Origin: Ectopseudomonas mendocina
GTDB lineage: Bacteria > Pseudomonadota > Gammaproteobacteria > Pseudomonadales > Pseudomonadaceae
Length of the DNA stretch: 64,000 nucleotides
Direction of reading: 5' to 3'
Assembly: GCF_016008875.1 (NCBI RefSeq)
Contig: NZ_JADTQG010000021.1
Coordinates: 1 to 64,000, forward strand
Positions 31,462-40,657 of the stretch are shown piece after piece; position 1 is the stretch's first letter; every line of letters begins with the position of its first letter. Below the pieces are notes generated by a model. That model saw only the letters and a list, made by a program, of their open reading frames with translations, was not told where the DNA came from and did not search any database. The position numbers and the translations under genes are program-made.

Positions 31462-33153
31462 TCAGGCCGGCAGCGGTTCAGTTTTTGCCGGCCGGCATGC
31501 CGCCCCGCATTCCTGCAGATCGATGCTGCGCTCGAACAGGCGCTGCACCGCCGGTTGGTGGCTGACCGCGATTAGTGTGCAGTTCGGCAGGCGTTGGCGC
31601 AGCCGTTCGAGCAGTTGGCAGGCGGCCTTGTCATCGAGCTGGTTGGTGGCCTCGTCGAGGTAAAGCGTATCGGGCCGGTAGAGCAGGGCGCGGGCCAGCG
31701 CCAGGCGCTGCTGTTCGCCACCGGAGAGCTCCCGGCCCCATTCGGCTTCCCTGTCGAGCTTGTCGATCAGATGCTCGAGACCCACATCCTTCAACACGCC
31801 GATCAGCTCGAGGCTGTTCGGGACCTGCGCTGCCGGATAGGCCAGCGCCTCGTCCAGACGGCCACTAGCCAGGTACGGCTTCTGCGGCAGCAACAGGCTG
31901 CGCCCTCCCGGTAACTGCCAGGTGCCACGGTGATGAGGCCAAAGGCCCATCAAAGTGCGAAGCAGCGTGGATTTGCCCAGCCCGCTGGCGCCGGCCAGGC
32001 GCAGCCATTCGCCGGGTTGCGCGTGCAGCGTCAGGCCGCACAGCAGCGCTTCGCCATTGGGGCGTAGGACGTCCAGGCCGCAGGTGTTGAGCGTGTCGCC
32101 ACGGCTGAGTTCGATGGGTTCGAGCCGCTCCATGGCCTGCTGGAACTGGCCAAGGCGCTCCACCGTGGCGCTCCATTCCATCAGCGTGCGGTAGGAGAAG
32201 ATGAACCAGCTCAGCGATTCGTATACCGCGCCGAAAGCCGTGCGGATCTGCATCAGCCCACCAAGGGTGATGGTCTTGGCGAGAAAGGCCGGCAGCGCGA
32301 TGAACACCGGAACGATCAATCTGACGCGTTCGTAGCCGACGGTGAATGTGCCGAGCTTCAGCTCCCGTTGCATCAGGCTCCGCCAGTTGTTGGCAATAGC
32401 GGAGAAACGCAGCCGCAGACCTTGCCGCTCGGCTTCCTCACCGCCATACAGGGCGATCTGTTCGGCATGGTCGCGCTTTCGCAGCAGATCGGTACGGAAG
32501 GCGGCTTCGCTGCGCTGTCGTTCATAGTTGAGACCATGCAGCGGATGGCCCAGCCAGTGCGTGACCAGGGTGCCAATCAGGGTGTAGATCACCACGGCCC
32601 AGACCAGGTAGCCATCGAGGGTCACGCTGTAATCGCCAAGCGTGAAGGTCTGCGTGCCGGAAAGCTGCCAGAGAACGCTGACGAAAGCGCCGATCTGCAT
32701 GGTGTTGATGAACAGCGAGACGACCAGGCCGACAGTCTTGTCCGACAGCAGATACGCGTCTTCGGCGATGCGCTGATCGGGGTGGTCCGGTTCGCCGCTG
32801 AGGCCCAGACGGTAGTAGCGGCGCTCACCGAGCCAGCGCTCGAGCAGGTAGTCGTTGAGGTGCTGACGCCAGCGCAGGATGAGCGCTTTGGTGAGCCAGT
32901 TCTTCGAAACGATGACGGCGATCAGCGCCGCGATGGCCAGTGAATAGTCACCCATCAGGGTGAGCAAAGCGCCGCCATCGAAGGTCGCCAGGGTGTCGTA
33001 GAAACGCTTGCTCCAGGCGTTGATATAGACGTTGACCTGGACGATACCGATGCCCATGGCGGACACCAGGCCAAGCAGCGCCCAGCCCGGCCAGCCGGCG
33101 CGGCTGCCCCAGAATGGCCTGGCCAGCATGAAGAACATCCGCAGGGTTTTCAC
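31462..33153 (-). CDS. ABC transporter, fused permease and ATPase (YddA/FusD type)
   Basis: 563 residues. The N-terminal ~330 residues hold about six membrane helices of the SbmA/YddA type (VNVYINAWSKRFYDTLATFD; ILRWRQHLNDYLLERWLG). The ATPase part has Walker A GASGLGKST, signature LSGGEQQRLALARAL and Walker B TLYLDEATNQLDD. In E. coli yddA sits with yddB (TonB receptor) and pqqL (M16 protease); in Pectobacterium FusD has this role in ferredoxin-iron uptake. Here it overlaps the M16 protease gene by 4 bp, and it is the last gene of that set. It probably moves peptide or iron fragments across the inner membrane. Confidence 0.88.
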   Translation of the reverse strand: MKTLRMFFMLARPFWGSRAGWPGWALLGLVSAMGIGIVQVNVYINAWSKRFYDTLATFDGGALLTLMGDYSLAIAALIAVIVSKNWLTKALILRWRQHLNDYLLERWLGERRYYRLGLSGEPDHPDQRIAEDAYLLSDKTVGLVVSLFINTMQIGAFVSVLWQLSGTQTFTLGDYSVTLDGYLVWAVVIYTLIGTLVTHWLGHPLHGLNYERQRSEAAFRTDLLRKRDHAEQIALYGGEEAERQGLRLRFSAIANNWRSLMQRELKLGTFTVGYERVRLIVPVFIALPAFLAKTITLGGLMQIRTAFGAVYESLSWFIFSYRTLMEWSATVERLGQFQQAMERLEPIELSRGDTLNTCGLDVLRPNGEALLCGLTLHAQPGEWLRLAGASGLGKSTLLRTLMGLWPHHRGTWQLPGGRSLLLPQKPYLASGRLDEALAYPAAQVPNSLELIGVLKDVGLEHLIDKLDREAEWGRELSGGEQQRLALARALLYRPDTLYLDEATNQLDDKAACQLLERLRQRLPNCTLIAVSHQPAVQRLFERSIDLQECGAACRPAKTEPLPA

Positions 33154-35936
33154 GAGTCGGCATCCTTGGGCAGCACCTGCATGCGCACTTCATTGGCCCG
33201 CGGGAACAGCTGGCGCGCCAGACGCTGCATGGGTTCGGGCTCCAGCGCGGCAGGCAATTGCCCTTGCTCGCTGAGGTAGCGCGGATCGCCCCAGGCGCGT
33301 TCGCTGAGAATCAGGCGGTGCAACTGGGTGGCGGGGTCTTTGCGGCGTTCGGCTTCCTTGCGCGCCAGGTCGTTGCGCAGGCCGGCAACGCGTTGCGCGG
33401 TTACCGCCTCCGGCAATGTGGCCAGGGTTTCCTGCGCCAGTTGCCAGAGTTCATCGGCTCGTTGTGGCGAGCTGCTGAAGTGCAGTTCGCTGTCGATGCG
33501 CTGATGATCGGCGCTCAATTCGGCCTCGAAGCGCAGGCGATAAATGCCGGTAGCGTCGCCGCGCAGGCGCTGCTTGAGCTGGGCATTGGCGATTTCACGC
33601 AGGGCTTTGATGCGCGCGGCATCGGCCGGGTTCCAGGCGTGGGGCTGGAAGCTGCTGGCATAGAGGGCCGCACGCGGCTCCATCGCGATGGCCAGCGTGG
33701 CCTGGCGCCGGCCCGGCTGGCGGGGAAGACTGGCATCGGGCAGCGGTTCGCCGCGCGGAATCGCGGCCAGGTACTGGCTGACCAGGGCGGTTAGTTCGGC
33801 TTCGCTCAGTTCGCCCATCAGGTAGTAGGTGACCGGGGCTGCAGCCTGACGCTGCCAGTCCGCTTCCACCTGCTCGCGTTTGAGCGTGGCCAGGGCCTGC
33901 GCGGTTGGCTGCTGCCAGTCGTTCTCACCTTGCTTGAGACGACGCCAGGTGGCGTCCTGCTCGCTGCGCACATGGTCGCGCTGGCGTGACAGTTGGTCCC
34001 GCAGCGCCTCGATGCTTTCGCCATAGGCCTGGTCATCCAGGCTGCTGCGAACCTGACGTGCCTGATACAGCGCCAGCAGGCTGCGCACGTTTTTCACCTC
34101 GGCGCTGCCCTGGGCTTCAAGGCGGCTGGCGCCTTGCGCGAACGACAGTTGCACGCCCTCGCGTTTTTGCCAGGCGCTGAACTGTTCGTCGCTCCAGCCG
34201 TGCGGCGGGGTCTGCAACGCCAGCTGGTTGGCGATCTGCGCACGCCAGGGCACGGCGCCCTCGTGCAGGAAGCCGGCAGTGGAGTCGACCCGCAGTTGTA
34301 CCTTGCCGTCGGCGCCTGGGCGGCGCAACCACACCAGGCGGTCACCGTTGCTCAACTGCCAGTGCTCCACCTGCTCGGCGGCGAAGCTGCGCCGCTGCAG
34401 CACACGGCCGGCTGGCAGATCGCTGGACAGCTGCGGAATTTCCACCTCGGCCTGAGCGACAGGCGGCAGCGGTGCAGCCAGCTCCGCGCTCGCCATGGCC
34501 TGCCATCGCTGCAGCACAGTATCGGCGGTGGGCAGGTTCAGCTCCGTACCGCCAGGCGCACTGAGCTGCAACACCCGGTCCGGGCTGGCCAGCCAGCTGC
34601 GGATGCGCTGCTGCAGATCGTTCGCGCTGATGCTGTCCAGGCTGTCCAGGGCATTGCGGGCGATCACCGCGGGGTCCTGCAACACCCGTTCGGCAATGGT
34701 TGCATCGTTGAGTTGGCGTACCCAGCCATCGAAATCACGCGGGGCGGGATCATTCAGCATGCGTTCGGCGATCTGGCGAACGTCGTCTTTAGCCGTCTGC
34801 ACATCTTGCTCATGCAGGGCGTGACGGTTGATCCGCTGCAGTTCACGCAGCAGGGTTTCCAGCGCTTGCGGGTGATGCTGGCCCTTGACCGAGGCGGCCA
34901 CGGCCAGCACGCCGGTGCGCCGGCCGATCTGGGTTTTCACGGCGGTGAGGCTGCTGGCGGTATTCTCGTCCAGCGGCTGGCGGCGCAACTGGCGCGACAG
35001 CACGCTGAGGGCCAGGCGGTCGATCAGGCGTTCACGGCCGCCGGCCACGGTCTGCTCGCGGCTGTCGAGTTGCTGGAAGCGAAACAGCAGGGCCACCTGG
35101 TTGCTGCCGCTCTGACTGTCCTGCACGCGAAACACCTTGAGCTTGTCGTCCAGCGGCAGTTCCAGATACTCGCGGCTCGGTACCTGGCCGCGCTGAAACT
35201 TGGCGAAAGCCTGTTCGATCTGCGCGATCATCTGCTGCGGCTCGAAGTCGCCGACGATATTCAGCACCATGTTGTTGGGCAGGTACCAGCGTTGCTGGAA
35301 AGCCTGCAACGCGCTCAGCTGCGCCTGCTCGATGGCCTGGCGGTTGCCGATGGTGCGGTGTGCCGGGTAACGCGAGCCGGTGCGTTGGGCCGCGGTGCGC
35401 TTGGCGTTCATACGCTGCGCCACGCCGAGGCCGCCGCGCCATTCCTCGATGACGATGGGGCGCTCGCGCTGCAGATCATCCGCTGTGAAGTCGCCGGCGA
35501 AAGCCATGGTCGCCAGGGTCTGCAGTGCCAGCTCCGTACTCTTGACGCCATTGGGCGGGCTGAGCAGGTACTGGGTTCGCTCGTAACTGGTCACCGCATT
35601 GAAGTGTCGGCCTTGCTGCCAACCCGCCTTCAACAGGCGCTGGCGCGCGTCCAGCGTGTCGCCGCCATGGCTGTAGAACGCCAGGTGTTCGAGCATGTGG
35701 GCGACGCCGACCTGGTCGTCGGCCTCGTCCACCGAGCCGGCATGTACCGTCAGGCGCACATCCAGACGGCCCTTTTGTTCATCGAGGCGTATCAGGTTGT
35801 AGCGCAGGCCGTTGGGCAGCTCGCCGCGCGTGACGATGGGATGCCACTGCAGCGGCGCGTCGCCGTCAGGCAGGGAGGTGCAGGCACCGAGCAGCAGCGC
35901 TGCCAGTGCCGTGATCAGGATTTTCACGGGATGCAT
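33150..35936 (-). CDS. M16-family zinc protease lipoprotein (PqqL/FusC type)
   Basis: 928 residues. A lipoprotein signal ends at LLLGACTSLP (Cys19). The active site is HMLEHLAF with the HxxEH zinc motif near residue 74, and the second zinc ligand lies ~75 residues later. Two M16 halves plus inactive repeats make the usual size of PqqL. FusC of Pectobacterium cleaves imported plant ferredoxin in the periplasm; the gene order here (receptor, protease, ABC transporter) is the same. ATG 35934-35936 is chosen because it opens the signal peptide, with AAGG upstream. It starts 14 bp after the receptor stop. Confidence 0.9.
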   Translation of the reverse strand: MHPVKILITALAALLLGACTSLPDGDAPLQWHPIVTRGELPNGLRYNLIRLDEQKGRLDVRLTVHAGSVDEADDQVGVAHMLEHLAFYSHGGDTLDARQRLLKAGWQQGRHFNAVTSYERTQYLLSPPNGVKSTELALQTLATMAFAGDFTADDLQRERPIVIEEWRGGLGVAQRMNAKRTAAQRTGSRYPAHRTIGNRQAIEQAQLSALQAFQQRWYLPNNMVLNIVGDFEPQQMIAQIEQAFAKFQRGQVPSREYLELPLDDKLKVFRVQDSQSGSNQVALLFRFQQLDSREQTVAGGRERLIDRLALSVLSRQLRRQPLDENTASSLTAVKTQIGRRTGVLAVAASVKGQHHPQALETLLRELQRINRHALHEQDVQTAKDDVRQIAERMLNDPAPRDFDGWVRQLNDATIAERVLQDPAVIARNALDSLDSISANDLQQRIRSWLASPDRVLQLSAPGGTELNLPTADTVLQRWQAMASAELAAPLPPVAQAEVEIPQLSSDLPAGRVLQRRSFAAEQVEHWQLSNGDRLVWLRRPGADGKVQLRVDSTAGFLHEGAVPWRAQIANQLALQTPPHGWSDEQFSAWQKREGVQLSFAQGASRLEAQGSAEVKNVRSLLALYQARQVRSSLDDQAYGESIEALRDQLSRQRDHVRSEQDATWRRLKQGENDWQQPTAQALATLKREQVEADWQRQAAAPVTYYLMGELSEAELTALVSQYLAAIPRGEPLPDASLPRQPGRRQATLAIAMEPRAALYASSFQPHAWNPADAARIKALREIANAQLKQRLRGDATGIYRLRFEAELSADHQRIDSELHFSSSPQRADELWQLAQETLATLPEAVTAQRVAGLRNDLARKEAERRKDPATQLHRLILSERAWGDPRYLSEQGQLPAALEPEPMQRLARQLFPRANEVRMQVLPKDADS

Positions 35937-35950
35937 GGGCGCGCGCCTTA

Positions 35951-38842
35951 TTAGAATTGATAGCCGACTTCGAGCCAGTACTGGCGGCCGGTCTCGTAGC
36001 TGATGGTGCCGGCTCTGTCGCTGACGATGGTGTTGATCTTGTCGGTGACGTTGGTGATGTCCACCGCGACATAGGTCGACTGGGTGCCGCCAAGCGGCAG
36101 TGTCCACTTGATTCTGGTATCCCAGGTTGGCGCGGCGGGTACTTCACGTACCTCGTAATTTTCGTATATGGCGCCGTCGATGACGATGTTATCCGGGCGG
36201 CCACGGAAAATCTGGTCGTAAGGGCCGCGATAGCGCAGGAAGTTGGTCCAGGTCAGGTTCAGCGCCGGGATGCTGGTCACCGTATTCAGGCGCACGGTCC
36301 ACGGGCGGTTGAAGTTATCCGCCGGCAGTTCGCTATAAGGCATGAGGCTGCCGTCGAAATAGACGTCGTCGTCCGCCAGGCGGCTTTCGTTGAGAGTGTT
36401 CTCGTAGCTGTTCTGCGCGCTGCGTGTGCGGTTCCAGTCCAGGCCCAACAGAAAGCTGGTCTGGGTGCCTGCGAACCTCAGGTTTTGCAGCGGGTTGACC
36501 GTCAGAGTGACAGTCTCGTTGCGGCTTTTCCCTGCGTTGGTGTAGGTGTAGTAGTTGGCGATACTGTCTGTGCCATCGCCCGCTTCCAGGCCAAGATAAC
36601 TGGCACGGCTGCGCACTACCTGATCCTTGCCGTCGCGGTGCACGTACTTGAGTTCGAACTGCATGCCCAGCGCTTGCTGGGCGAAGCCGATCATCCATTC
36701 GTCGTCGTAGGGAATGTCGATCTTGCGGAAGCTGCTCTCATCGACGCCAAAGTTGGTCCAGGGGCCGAAGTCGCGGATGGTGTCGGTATTGGAGTTCAGG
36801 CGCGTGGCCCGCCAGCGCAGAGACTCACGGCCATCGGCGAGGCGGTATTTGAACAGGTTGCGCCCGTAGTAACGATTGGCGCCGACGGTCAGCACGCTGC
36901 GCTCGTCGCCGAAGAAGTCGTAGCTGGCCGCGAAGCGCGGCGCGATGGTCTTCTTGTCCATGTAGTTATCGGCGTCGAAGCGTACGCCAGGGCGCAGTTT
37001 GAGATTGCCGATCTGGATGTCGTCCTGCAGGTAGAGCGCATAGTCGATCTGTTCGGCTTCCACCTTTCCCGCTCTGACGTTGTTCAGCAGGCCAAAGTAC
37101 TGGCGCTCGGGCTTGCCGGTGGCATCGACACTGACCGAGCAGTACTCCGTATCGAGCGTGCCACTGGCGGTGACGCAGCTGGTGCCAGCGGTCGCCGTGG
37201 TGCGCCTGAGCACCGAAGCGCCAAAGGCGTCTTCCATCACTTCATAAGAGGCCTTCTGCCTGCGCACCTCCAGGCCAAACCCCAGCGTATGGGTCGCGGC
37301 CGCGAAGTTGAACGGGTTGGCCACTATGTCCAGGTTGTACTCGAAGCCGGTTTGCCGCTGTTCGAGATCGCCCATGCCGCCTTCGATACTCGTGGAGCCA
37401 GCACCGCGCACGGGGTTGCCCCAGTTCTTGTCCTGCGACCAGCGCCACTGCTTGTGTACGTTGCTGTCGGTGTCGCGCGAGCTTTGCACCATCTTGTAGG
37501 CGAGCTGATGGGTGTAGGTGAAGGTGTCGCCCGTCCAGATGGTTTTGAGGGCAGCGGTCTGGCCCCCCTGGTCGATACGGAAGCCGGAGTTTTTCTGGTT
37601 GCTCTTGAAGAAGGTGTTTTCCGCCGGCGCATCGACCAGGGTCAACGTCATGTCCAGACGGTCATGGGGCGTCCAGAATGCCTTGATCATCTTGTTGTCG
37701 ATGTTGCGCTTCTGGTCCTTCTTGACCTGGTCGCCCGCGCTCTCAAAGCCACCATCGTAGGTATACAGAGGAATCTCGGAATTCTTGCGCACGAAGCTGC
37801 CGAGCAGCCCGAAGTTATCGGTGACATGGCCTTCGAGAAGAACCCGGGTGGTGAGCTTCTTGAATTCCGGCTGGTTGGAGTAAGTGCTGGACTTGGCGAA
37901 TTCCTCTTCGCTCATCTCGTCATGGTTGATGTGGTATTCGGTCCAGTCGGACTTGGTCATCTGCGCGGAAATCTTGCCATGGAAGTCGTGCGTCGGTCGG
38001 CGGGTGATCGCGTCGATGACGCCGCCGTTGAAGCGCCCGTACTTGGCCGAGACGTTGGAGTCGAAGACCCGCACCTCTTCAAGCAGGTCGGCGTCCAGAG
38101 CAATGCCGAAGGCGTTGCTGGGCAGGCCATAAGCGTTGTTTATGTCGTTACGCGAGCCACTGCTTGCCCCTGGGTCGAGGTCATTGTTGATGCTGACGCC
38201 ATCGACCATGAAGTTGTTCTGATAGAACTTGGCGCCGTTGATGCTGATGTCCGCCGGGTTGATTTCGCCGGGTGTATTGGAGCTTTGCTGGGTGGTGTCG
38301 AAGCGCACGCTGGGGTGCATCTTGAGCATGGTGGTCATGTCGCCATTGGCACCGGCGAAGTTCTCGATGGCGCGGCGGTCGATGACGGCTTCGCCCTGGT
38401 AGGCACTGTCCGATCTGCCCATCACCACCGAGTTGCTCAGTTCCAGCACATCGCTTTGTCTGTCGAGCTGATAGAAGGTCAGCAGCCCTTGCTCAAAGCT
38501 CCAGCCGATGTTGCTGCCGGTAAGCATTCGTTGCAGGGCCTGCTCAGCGCTCATCTGCCCTTTGACCTGGTTGCCATGCCGGCGTGCGAGCAGGTAAGGG
38601 TCGGCGCTGATCTGAATGCCACTTTGCTGGGCGAAGGCGATCAGCGCGTCGCCCAGGGGTTGGGCGGAAATGTCGAAGACATGCTGTTGCTGCAGTTGGG
38701 CGCTCACGCTGTCATTGGCCAGCGCATGGCTGGTCGCCATAGGCAGGGCGCCACACTGGACCAGAATGCCCAGGCTGATGGCCTGAACTAGTTTCTGACG
38801 ATGGATGGCGGGAGTTCCTTGCCGCTGCAACTGCTTGTCCAT
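35951..38842 (-). CDS. TonB-dependent outer-membrane receptor with STN signalling domain
   Basis: 963 residues. Signal peptide to about residue 43 (SHALAND). Residues 52-125 are an STN domain (FDISAQPLGDALIAFAQQSG), which talks to a FecR-type anti-sigma factor. The plug begins after LELSNSVVMGRSD and includes VDGVSINNDLDPG; the rest is a beta barrel ending in aromatic YWLEVGYQF. The STN domain agrees with the adjacent fecR/fecI-like genes. With the M16 protease downstream this is most like FusA/YddB receptors for protein-bound iron. The substrate cannot be read from sequence. Confidence 0.93.
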   Translation of the reverse strand: MDKQLQRQGTPAIHRQKLVQAISLGILVQCGALPMATSHALANDSVSAQLQQQHVFDISAQPLGDALIAFAQQSGIQISADPYLLARRHGNQVKGQMSAEQALQRMLTGSNIGWSFEQGLLTFYQLDRQSDVLELSNSVVMGRSDSAYQGEAVIDRRAIENFAGANGDMTTMLKMHPSVRFDTTQQSSNTPGEINPADISINGAKFYQNNFMVDGVSINNDLDPGASSGSRNDINNAYGLPSNAFGIALDADLLEEVRVFDSNVSAKYGRFNGGVIDAITRRPTHDFHGKISAQMTKSDWTEYHINHDEMSEEEFAKSSTYSNQPEFKKLTTRVLLEGHVTDNFGLLGSFVRKNSEIPLYTYDGGFESAGDQVKKDQKRNIDNKMIKAFWTPHDRLDMTLTLVDAPAENTFFKSNQKNSGFRIDQGGQTAALKTIWTGDTFTYTHQLAYKMVQSSRDTDSNVHKQWRWSQDKNWGNPVRGAGSTSIEGGMGDLEQRQTGFEYNLDIVANPFNFAAATHTLGFGLEVRRQKASYEVMEDAFGASVLRRTTATAGTSCVTASGTLDTEYCSVSVDATGKPERQYFGLLNNVRAGKVEAEQIDYALYLQDDIQIGNLKLRPGVRFDADNYMDKKTIAPRFAASYDFFGDERSVLTVGANRYYGRNLFKYRLADGRESLRWRATRLNSNTDTIRDFGPWTNFGVDESSFRKIDIPYDDEWMIGFAQQALGMQFELKYVHRDGKDQVVRSRASYLGLEAGDGTDSIANYYTYTNAGKSRNETVTLTVNPLQNLRFAGTQTSFLLGLDWNRTRSAQNSYENTLNESRLADDDVYFDGSLMPYSELPADNFNRPWTVRLNTVTSIPALNLTWTNFLRYRGPYDQIFRGRPDNIVIDGAIYENYEVREVPAAPTWDTRIKWTLPLGGTQSTYVAVDITNVTDKINTIVSDRAGTISYETGRQYWLEVGYQF

Positions 38843-38991
38843 GTTTTCCCCGAACGGGCCAGAGGCCCAAATGAAAGCTAATGCGAATCTGTATCGATTC
38901 GAGTTCGAGGCAATGACGTTCCGGCGCGATAAATTTTCAGAAATTTTTTAATTTTTTTCGTATGAACGAAAAAGACGCCGCACAGAGCGGC

Positions 38992-39963
38992 TCAGGGCTG
39001 GCCTTCGACGATGCGCAACCAGCCGGTCCAGGTGCTGACCCGGCCCTGATAGGGTTGCACCACGGCGCGCAGGGCCGCGTCCGGATCGTTCAGGTCGTAG
39101 ACGCCGGTAATGCGTTTCTCGCCGAGGGTTTCGTTGCGCAGAACCAGCTTGCCGGGTAGGTGAGGGCGCAGTTCGTCGAGCACGTCGGCAATCCGTGCAT
39201 CGCGCGCTACCAGCTTGCCGTGCTGCCAGGCGGCGATCTGGCTGACCGGGAGCTTGTCGAGGCTCACCTCGTCATCGCTGCGCCAGCGTAACCGCTGCCC
39301 CGACTGCAGCGATTCCGCTATCAGGCTATCGCCCTGCGCGACGCGCACCGAACCGTGCTGCACCGCCACGGCCAACTTACCGGGACGGATGGCGACGTTG
39401 AAGGCGGTGCCGGTGACGGTGATCTGCAACTGATCGGCATCGACGGTGAAGGGGCGGCTCTTGTCCGGCGCCACTTCGAAGAACGCCTGGCCACTGAGCA
39501 GGCGGACTTCACGTCGATTGCCGTCGAACTCGACGGCAATCGCCGATTGGCTGTCCAGTTGTATGCGGCTGCCGTCGTCCAGCTCGATGCTGCGCTGCTC
39601 GCCGAGACCGGTGCGGTAGTCGCTGTGGTAACTCAGGTAGGCGTCCGGCGCGATGAATACCACCATGCAAGCAGCCAGCGAACCTGCGAGCAGGGCGGGC
39701 CAGCGGCGGCGACGGGATCGCAGCGGGCGTGCTGCCAGCGGGATTGCCGTCACTGGCGGCGCGACATCGGCAGGCACTTCGGTAGCTGCAGACTGGGCCA
39801 TGCCGGTCAGCCGCCAGACCCGTTCGGCCTTGCGGTAGGCCTCGACATGGTTGGCATCGCTGGCCAGCCAGGCGGCCAGCTCGCTGCGCAACGCGGCATC
39901 CTCGGGGCGCTGCTGGATGCGCAGCAGCCAGTCCAGAGCGATGTGTCTGAGGTTGCCGGTCAT
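38992..39963 (-). CDS. FecR-type anti-sigma/signal transducer
   Basis: 323 residues. N-terminal cytoplasmic anti-sigma part (ALDWLLRIQQRPEDAALRSE), one membrane helix at about 88-105 (ALLAGSLAACMVVFIAPDAY), and a periplasmic FecR domain (RTGLGEQRSIELDDGSRIQL; GQAFFEVAPDKSRPFTV). It receives the signal from the STN domain of the receptor and activates the sigma factor. It lies between the sigma gene and the receptor gene, 90 bp and 149 bp away respectively. Confidence 0.95.
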   Translation of the reverse strand: MTGNLRHIALDWLLRIQQRPEDAALRSELAAWLASDANHVEAYRKAERVWRLTGMAQSAATEVPADVAPPVTAIPLAARPLRSRRRRWPALLAGSLAACMVVFIAPDAYLSYHSDYRTGLGEQRSIELDDGSRIQLDSQSAIAVEFDGNRREVRLLSGQAFFEVAPDKSRPFTVDADQLQITVTGTAFNVAIRPGKLAVAVQHGSVRVAQGDSLIAESLQSGQRLRWRSDDEVSLDKLPVSQIAAWQHGKLVARDARIADVLDELRPHLPGKLVLRNETLGEKRITGVYDLNDPDAALRAVVQPYQGRVSTWTGWLRIVEGQP

Positions 39964-40053
39964 GGTCGTTCCGGGGTGTCCTGAAAAGTGGGCAAGGGTC
40001 GCACAGTGGCGGCCATACGATCAAAAGACGGATCAGCGCAGCGGATTTTCAGA

Positions 40054-40569
40054 TCAGCCATTGGCCTGCTCCAGGCGGTCGGCGCAATGACACAGCGCCT
40101 GGTGCACCAACTGATGCGCCAGGCCCACGGAAATGTTCAGTGTCGCGGCGATGTGCTGCAAGGTGTGGCCTTCCAGGCGGTGCATTTCGAAGGCGCGCCG
40201 CACGCGTTCCGGCAGTTCGGCCAGGGCCGCATTGACGATGCGCAGCTCGTCGCTGCTGGCAGCCTGCTGCTCCGGCCCGGGCGTGTGGTCTGACAGTTCT
40301 TCGAGCAGGCGTTCGCCATCGGCCTGCTGGCGCTCGCTGGACACCCGGCGGATCAGGTCGAAGGCGAGATTGCGAACGATGCGATAGAGATAGCCGACCG
40401 GCTGGTTGATCGTTGCTTCTGCGTCGGCGCGGCCGTTGAAGCGCAGCCAGGCTTCCTGAACGACATCTTCGGCCTGGGCGCGGCAGCCCAGTATGGGGGC
40501 GGCGTAGTCTACCAATGCATTGCGATGGGCGAGGTAGAGGTCGAGTTTCGAGTTGGGTGATGAGGACAC
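40054..40569 (-). CDS. ECF sigma factor, FecI type
   Basis: 171 residues, GTG start. Region 2 is YAAPILGCRAQAEDVVQEAW and PVGYLYRIVRNLAFDLIRR; region 4 is LAELPERVRRAFEMHRLEGH with the HTH in LQHIAATLNISVGLAHQLVH. It should transcribe the receptor-protease-ABC genes when FecR signals. A Fur box lies 60 bp upstream, so it is made only when iron is scarce. No ribosome-binding site stands out before the GTG. Confidence 0.93.
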   Translation of the reverse strand: MSSSPNSKLDLYLAHRNALVDYAAPILGCRAQAEDVVQEAWLRFNGRADAEATINQPVGYLYRIVRNLAFDLIRRVSSERQQADGERLLEELSDHTPGPEQQAASSDELRIVNAALAELPERVRRAFEMHRLEGHTLQHIAATLNISVGLAHQLVHQALCHCADRLEQANG

Positions 40570-40628
40570 GATACGGGCTGCCGGCGGCTGCGGACATCGG
40601 GAGCGTCACAGCGAGCCGGCATCATATC

Positions 40629-40647
40629 TATAATGAGAATCTTTATC
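40629..40647 (-). promoter_or_regulatory. Fur box upstream of the FecI-type sigma gene
   Basis: TATAATGAGAATCTTTATC matches the 19-bp Fur consensus GATAATGATAATCATTATC at 16 positions. It lies between cyaA and the sigma gene, where Fur would repress the iron-uptake regulators. Confidence 0.8.
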
Positions 40648-40657
40648 AATAATGCGT

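Noticed and set aside
33993..35954. Plus-strand open frame opposite the M16 protease gene
   Set aside because: No recognisable domain; the protease on the minus strand explains the region.
35957..38791. Long open frame on the plus strand opposite the TonB receptor
   Set aside because: Antisense shadow caused by high GC; the minus-strand receptor has clear domains, the plus frame has none.
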